The translations under genes and the position numbers were made by a program. 8,770 bases of DNA from Nanobdellota archaeon (GTDB lineage: Archaea; Aenigmatarchaeota; Aenigmatarchaeia; QMZP01), in contig JAHIRU010000035.1 in NCBI GenBank assembly GCA_018818465.1, positions 1 through 8,770 of the forward strand, given 5' to 3'. How positions within the stretch are numbered: the stretch's first letter is position 1; the number at the start of each line of letters is the position of its first letter. Below are positions 5,137 through 8,770 of this stretch, in pieces. The notes beneath the pieces were generated by a model. It had not been told where the DNA came from, searched no databases, and saw only the letters and a list, made by a program, of their open reading frames with translations.

Positions 5137-6597
5137 TTACAGCATCTTGCTTTCCCTTAGGAAATCTAGATCCGAACTGAACAACTTTCTGATATCATCT
5201 AATCCGAGACTTATCATTGCTAATCTGTCTATGCCAAGACCCCATGCCAACACTGGATAATCAACGCCAAGAGGTCTTGTTACCTCTGGCCTGAACATGC
5301 CAGCACCACCAAGCTCTATCCAGCCAAGCTTTGGATGATTTCCGAACATTTCTACGCTAGGCTCTGTAAACGGGAAGTAACCTGGCTTGAATCTTACTCT
5401 CTCTATGCCAACCATTGAAGCGAATTTTTCCAGATAACCAAGAAGGTGCCTGAAAGTAAGCCTCTCTGCTATGACAATGCCTTCACAATGATTGAATTCT
5501 ATTAGATGTTTTGCATCAATAACATCTGGTCTGAAGTTTCTGCTTATTGTGAAGAACTTTTCAGGCGGTTTAATTCCTGATGCGAGCGTGCGAGCTGATA
5601 CAGCGGTTGTCTGTGATCTCAATACAAGACCTGTTGCGTTTTTCTGATCCCAGTTGCCCCAGCCTTTAGAGCCTGTTATCCATCCATTTTTGTGCGTCAT
5701 CTCAACTCTTTTCATCACCCTTTTGTTGCTTATGGTTCCTGTGGTTGGGTTTTTTAATTCATAAATATCATGGATGCCTCTAGCAGGATGATCCTGCGGC
5801 ATGAACAGTGCATCAAAATTCCAGAAAGCCAATTCAACAAAAGGTCCTTTCATTTCCTGGAAACCTAAAGTTATGAGCTTCTTTTTCATGTTGTTTAAGA
5901 ATTTCGTGTAAGGATGCAATTTTGCAGGATATATTGTTGGTACAGGAGTGCTGACATCATATGCCCTGAGTTTTTTCTTTTTCCACTTGCCTGACTTAAT
6001 GTCTTGAACAGTTAGCTGTCCTAACTCTTCTCCTGTTTTAGAAATATAAGGCACTATATCCTCTCCTTTTCCTGTGAGTTTGTATGTGATTGTTTTAATT
6101 TCTTTTATTTTTGCAAGGTTTCTTTTCTCAAGATCTTTTAATTCATGCTCTGTACCAGAGCCTGTTTTCATTAGCTTTTCTATAGGAGTTTGCTCCTTTA
6201 GAGCCTTTTTGCCTTCTGGTGTAGCTTCTATTTTGCCTTCATGAAATGAAACCCAGCCCATTTTCTTCGCCCAAGCCAGAGCTATGTTCATATTTGGGAT
6301 TTTTATATCAGATAGAGGTAATGGCTTTTCATAAACCTTTTCTACAAGTTTTTTCTCAGGCAAGCCCTCTTTCAGGTATTTTTTGCCTTCTTCTGTCAGC
6401 ATAATTCTTTTTTCAACAGTTTTTTTGTGCTTAACAAGACCTTTAAGTTCTGCCCAGTGCGCTGCCTTGTGAATAGAATCTTCAGAGAGGTGTGATGATT
6501 TTGATATTTTTTTAGCGTTTCCGCTATCAATTTTTTTCAGTGCGAGAAGTATCTTTTTTTCCTGTGGATGAAGCTTTTTTACGATTTCTTTTGTCAT
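5137..6597 (-). CDS. pheS: Phenylalanyl-tRNA synthetase alpha subunit, archaeal type
   Basis: 486 residues from the chosen start. This is the catalytic subunit, activating phenylalanine and transferring it to tRNA-Phe. The N-terminal third (about 1-195) is basic and helical with winged-helix-like repeats (LHPQEKKILLALKK; TEEGKKYL; TPEGKKAL), typical of archaeal PheS. The class II core follows: HPARGIHDIYEL at 270-281, motif 2 ISRNFRPDVIDAKHLIEFNH at 351-370, the phenylalanine-pocket region FPFTEPSVEMF at 408-418, GWIELGGAGMFRPEV at 425-439 and motif 3 WGLGIDRLAM at 452-461. Start choice: an in-frame ATG at 6615 would add six residues, but AGGTG sits 8 nt before the ATG at 6597, and the TATA element predicts transcription beginning near 6608, inside that extension. 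First gene of the pheS-pheT operon; the promoter is shared with a divergent methyltransferase gene. Confidence 0.96.
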   Translation of the reverse strand: MTKEIVKKLHPQEKKILLALKKIDSGNAKKISKSSHLSEDSIHKAAHWAELKGLVKHKKTVEKRIMLTEEGKKYLKEGLPEKKLVEKVYEKPLPLSDIKIPNMNIALAWAKKMGWVSFHEGKIEATPEGKKALKEQTPIEKLMKTGSGTEHELKDLEKRNLAKIKEIKTITYKLTGKGEDIVPYISKTGEELGQLTVQDIKSGKWKKKKLRAYDVSTPVPTIYPAKLHPYTKFLNNMKKKLITLGFQEMKGPFVELAFWNFDALFMPQDHPARGIHDIYELKNPTTGTISNKRVMKRVEMTHKNGWITGSKGWGNWDQKNATGLVLRSQTTAVSARTLASGIKPPEKFFTISRNFRPDVIDAKHLIEFNHCEGIVIAERLTFRHLLGYLEKFASMVGIERVRFKPGYFPFTEPSVEMFGNHPKLGWIELGGAGMFRPEVTRPLGVDYPVLAWGLGIDRLAMISLGLDDIRKLFSSDLDFLRESKML

Positions 6598-6605
6598 TAG
6601 TCTAG

Positions 6606-6610
6606 CACCT
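6606..6610 (-). promoter_or_regulatory. Shine-Dalgarno AGGTG deciding the pheS start
   Basis: On the minus strand AGGTG lies 8 nt upstream of the ATG at 6597. It falls inside the six-residue extension that the ATG at 6615 would give, and so favours the downstream start. Confidence 0.5.
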
Positions 6611-6623
6611 AACATTGTTTTTT

Positions 6624-6640
6624 GTATATAATTTAAATAG
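6624..6640. promoter_or_regulatory. Shared bidirectional TATA element, pheS and methyltransferase
   Basis: GTATATAATTTAAATAG contains TATA-like sequence on both strands (TATATAAT rightward, TATTTAAAT leftward). Its centre near 6633 is 28 nt from the rightward ATG at 6661, giving a leaderless start, and places the leftward start near 6607, just about at the pheS Shine-Dalgarno sequence. It is the best-spaced candidate for either gene in this 63-nt gap. Another AT-rich run at 6651-6660 abuts the rightward ATG and is too close. Confidence 0.5.
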
Positions 6641-6660
6641 GTTGTTTTGGATATATTATT

Positions 6661-7404
6661 ATGCGATGCGAGGAATATCAGGATGCACAGTATTCAAAGA
6701 TCTTTAGTGATGAATCTGACAGATATAACACGTTTAATTCTGTGAAGATAAAAAAGGCTTTGAGTTTTTTCGAAAACCATGAAAACAGCAAAATTCTTGA
6801 TATAGGTTGCGGTGACGGTACTTTCTCAAAAATAATAGGAGATTCCACTAAAGCCAAGATATTTGGTCTTGATATAAGCCAATCATGCGTTGATAGCGCA
6901 AATGAAAAAGGAATCATTGCCAAAAAAATGGATATTGATGGCGCTAAACTGCCATTCATGGATGAAACATTTGGTGCTGTTTTTTGTGGAGATACTATAG
7001 AGCATATTTTTGATACAGACAAATTAATTAAAGAAGTTCATAGAATTCTGAAACCGAATGGCTACATTGTTATATCTGTGCCAAATGTTACAGCTTGGTA
7101 CAATCGGGGTCTGGCTCTGTTAGGATTCCTTCCCGCATGGATAGAACCAACATCAGGAGAGTACAGAGGAACTCCTTTCTCGAATATGGGTTGCGGTCAT
7201 GTAAGAGCATTCAATAAGCGTGTGCTAGTGCATTTTTTAGAAGACAGAGGATTTGATATAGAATCCATAAAAGGAGCTCATATAGTAGCAGACAAAGAAT
7301 TTAGCAAAACAAAAAGAGCTTTATGGAACTCTGTTGATTCGTTGTTTTCAAGGTTTCCTGGTTTATCAACTTTCATAGTGGTAAAGGCTAGAAAACTGAA
7401 ATAA
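6661..7404 (+). CDS. Class I SAM-dependent methyltransferase
   Basis: 247 residues. Motif I ILDIGCGDGTF at 45-55 binds SAM. The acidic residue ending strand 2 is in FGLDIS (D71). D91 in KKMDIDGAKLPF is at the motif II/III position. FCGDTIEHIFDTDKLIKEVH (108-127) and LKPNGYIVISVPN (130-142) are the motif IV and post-IV elements of Methyltransf_11-type enzymes. The GHVRAFN stretch (179-185) is common in family members acting on sugars, lipids or quinone-like small molecules. No membrane segment or target-recognition domain is seen, so the substrate is open. The ATG at 6661 is the only Met before motif I. A UbiA-like membrane protein follows 31 nt later, suggesting, by adjacency only, a lipid or lipid-linked substrate. 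Confidence 0.88.
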   Translation: MRCEEYQDAQYSKIFSDESDRYNTFNSVKIKKALSFFENHENSKILDIGCGDGTFSKIIGDSTKAKIFGLDISQSCVDSANEKGIIAKKMDIDGAKLPFMDETFGAVFCGDTIEHIFDTDKLIKEVHRILKPNGYIVISVPNVTAWYNRGLALLGFLPAWIEPTSGEYRGTPFSNMGCGHVRAFNKRVLVHFLEDRGFDIESIKGAHIVADKEFSKTKRALWNSVDSLFSRFPGLSTFIVVKARKLK

Positions 7405-7410
7405 TTTATT
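7398..7410 (+). promoter_or_regulatory. Possible TATA box for the UbiA-like gene
   Basis: AAATAATTTATTC-like sequence overlaps the methyltransferase stop, and its centre is about 31 nt before the ATG at 7436. GGAG at 7414-7417 is too far (18 nt) to be a normal Shine-Dalgarno for that ATG. The gene may have its own leaderless start or be read through from upstream. Confidence 0.3.
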
Positions 7411-7435
7411 CAAAGGAGTTTAATAATAGTTTTAC

Positions 7436-8416
7436 ATGAAATGGAAAAACTTTGTCTATAACAGCATATCAATGAGTTTGCCGAAAAATATTGTTCAATT
7501 TCTTGTCGGTGTAATACTGTTTACAATGATTTTTGGTTACCTGAACATCGGTTTAACTCTGCTGGGACTGGTTGGTTTTGTGCTTTCATATTCTTCGATC
7601 TATTTACTTAACGACATAAAGGATGCTGAAGAAGACCGAAAAGATGAAATGAAACTGAAATGGAAAATGATAGCAAATGGCACACTGAGCATCAAAAAAG
7701 CTATAGTTCTTTATTTCGTGTTAATAATTTCAGGCCTGAGTATTTCATTTTTAGTAAATAGCTGGTTTGCCCTGATGATGATAACATTGATAGCTGTTAA
7801 CATATTCTATTCTGTTTTGAAGGTTAAGAGATGCATGCCTATTGCATCTGTGTTTTTATTGGTAATGCAATTCCTGAAATTCTCAACTGGCTGGTTTGTT
7901 TTAACAACATCACTTACATTATTTCCGTTCTGGCTTGTGATGACTTTAGCACTTGCCTACACGGCTATATTCGTTGGTTATAAATTGAAATTCAAGAAAG
8001 AATTGATGAAGAAGCAAAAATGGCTTTTTGTTGTATTGGGTATTGTCCTGCTAACTTCATTTGGTTTTTCAATAGTTCTTCATGACTTTCCATTAATTGT
8101 TTTGTTGCTGTTTGCTTTGTCAATATCGTGGATTGTGATCTCAAAAAGAAGCGGATTAAAACATTATACGCATAAAACAATGCTCTTGTTCTACGTATCA
8201 ATACTGCCAATGATAGTTATATCGTTCTTGATTTTAACAATACCGGTTGCGGCTGAAATAAACAGCGATCTTAACGCAACCTTCCATGAATACAAAATCG
8301 GTATAGAAGACAATCTGCCAAGCCAGATAATAGATCCTATTAAAGAGATTGAAAAGACTTTTACGCAGTATAGCGATTTGAATGAAATAATAGAATTAGA
8401 TTTTTTTGAGACGTAG
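7436..8416 (+). CDS. UbiA-superfamily prenyltransferase-like membrane protein
   Basis: 326 residues with about nine membrane segments (near 20-36, 39-57, 88-107, 110-126, 134-154, 162-182, 196-214, 217-236, 249-272), the UbiA topology. UbiA enzymes move a prenyl group from a diphosphate donor to an acceptor such as an aromatic ring, a geranylglycerol lipid or a sugar phosphate. The first Asp-rich motif NDIKDAEED (59-67) is exact for N-D-x2-D-x3-D and would bind Mg-diphosphate. IANGTLSIKKA (79-89) corresponds to the usual R-P-x-x-x-G-x-x-S segment, and YSVLKVKR (125-132) to the Y-x3-K-R strand. The second Asp motif between helices 6 and 7 is missing; the corresponding loop is basic (YKLKFKKELMKK, 182-193). 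A soluble acidic tail of about 50 residues follows the last helix. Family fairly sure; substrate unknown, activity uncertain. Confidence 0.78.
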   Translation: MKWKNFVYNSISMSLPKNIVQFLVGVILFTMIFGYLNIGLTLLGLVGFVLSYSSIYLLNDIKDAEEDRKDEMKLKWKMIANGTLSIKKAIVLYFVLIISGLSISFLVNSWFALMMITLIAVNIFYSVLKVKRCMPIASVFLLVMQFLKFSTGWFVLTTSLTLFPFWLVMTLALAYTAIFVGYKLKFKKELMKKQKWLFVVLGIVLLTSFGFSIVLHDFPLIVLLLFALSISWIVISKRSGLKHYTHKTMLLFYVSILPMIVISFLILTIPVAAEINSDLNATFHEYKIGIEDNLPSQIIDPIKEIEKTFTQYSDLNEIIELDFFET

Positions 8417-8770
8417 TTTTTTCTTTATAGAAAGTTTTAGTGTTGATAGATGTGGACCCATGCCTGTTCTTTTTGCATCTATTATAATAGTGCCTGTTTT
8501 CACTGCATCTAAAACACTTTTTTCATCTAAGTCAGCCATCAAAATATTTTTTGCGGCGCCTATTTCTTTTGGTGTGTGGCAATCGCTTCCGGCCACCATA
8601 GGAATGCTATGCTTTTCTGCAAACTCTTTTGCTTTTTTGTTTGCTTTTTCCCTGAAAGATCTTGAGTTGATAACCTCTATTGCATCTATGTAATGTAGAA
8701 TGCCTAACATTTTTTCGCCGATGCCGTTTCTGAATCCATCAAATGGGTGAGGAACTATTATGAAGCCTCC
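8396..8770 (-). CDS. PHP-domain metal-dependent phosphoesterase, C-terminal part
   Basis: 124 residues are visible; the N-terminus lies beyond the right edge, since the frame stays open to position 8770. The fragment starts GGFIIVPHPFDGF, with a His of the PHP metal site in P-H-P-F, continues with IDAIEVINSRSF, then AKEFAEKHSIPMVAGSDCHT, where the Asp and His of S-D-x-H are further metal ligands, and KEIGAA. PHP proteins hydrolyse phosphoesters using a trinuclear metal centre; relatives include histidinol phosphatase and 3',5'-nucleotide phosphatase-type enzymes. The tail is basic (LKLSIKKKLRLKKI). The Met at 8710 is internal, not the start, because conserved sequence lies upstream of it. The last 21 nt overlap the convergent UbiA-like gene. 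Exact substrate cannot be told. Confidence 0.88.
   Translation of the reverse strand, partial: GGFIIVPHPFDGFRNGIGEKMLGILHYIDAIEVINSRSFREKANKKAKEFAEKHSIPMVAGSDCHTPKEIGAAKNILMADLDEKSVLDAVKTGTIIIDAKRTGMGPHLSTLKLSIKKKLRLKKI
8401..8422 (+). terminator. T-rich termination region after the UbiA-like gene
   Basis: Two runs of T (seven at 8401-8407, six at 8417-8422) flank the UbiA-like stop codon. Archaeal RNA polymerase terminates at such T-runs without needing a hairpin. The runs lie inside the 3' end of the convergent PHP gene, where they encode Lys-rich sequence. Confidence 0.5.

Noticed and set aside
4901..5260. Plus-strand frame spanning the pheT/pheS junction
   Set aside because: Ser-rich shadow across two certain genes.
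6598..6615. ATG at 6615 as the pheS start
   Set aside because: It precedes the predicted transcription start and has no Shine-Dalgarno sequence; the ATG at 6597 has AGGTG 8 nt upstream. Not fully excluded.

Overview
The window looks like a chromosomal segment of an AT-rich archaeon. The evidence is an archaeal-type PheS/PheT pair (PheT has no C-terminal anticodon-binding domain), a tRNA gene interrupted by a small intron with bulge-helix-bulge-like junctions, TATA-box promoters that often place the transcription start at the ATG (leaderless mRNAs), occasional GGTG or GGAG Shine-Dalgarno sequences, and very compact gene packing. The Cys-rich/lamin-tail surface protein, the CBS plus zinc-ribbon protein and this style of MinD are familiar from small-genome (DPANN-type) archaea. 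That placement is an inference; no species can be named. I see no mobile element, phage or CRISPR.

Left part (1-2356): the end of a small DUF4258-like protein gene runs off the left edge on the minus strand. It is followed by an unknown small multi-membrane-span protein, then a two-CBS-domain protein with a C-terminal zinc ribbon. A convergent gene for a membrane-anchored, Cys-rich lamin-tail-domain protein overlaps the CBS gene at the stop codons.

Middle (2357-6660): the gap between the lamin-tail gene and minD holds a tRNA-Arg(CCU) gene whose T-loop is split by an intron of about 52 nt at position 59/60. This is the most unusual feature of the window. minD follows and ends flush against the convergent pheS-pheT operon, which encodes both subunits of phenylalanyl-tRNA synthetase. 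pheS fires leftward from an AT-rich element that seems to be shared with the rightward methyltransferase gene.

Right part (6661-8770): a class I SAM methyltransferase is followed by a nine-span UbiA-superfamily membrane protein that has kept the first Asp-rich motif but not the second. The pair may act on a lipid or lipid-linked product, which is inference from adjacency. The end of a PHP-domain phosphoesterase gene enters from the right edge and overlaps the UbiA-like gene tail to tail by 21 nt.

The genes look like ordinary housekeeping and cell-envelope functions rather than one dedicated system. The best candidate for something notable is the T-arm intron in the tRNA and its degenerate splice motif.
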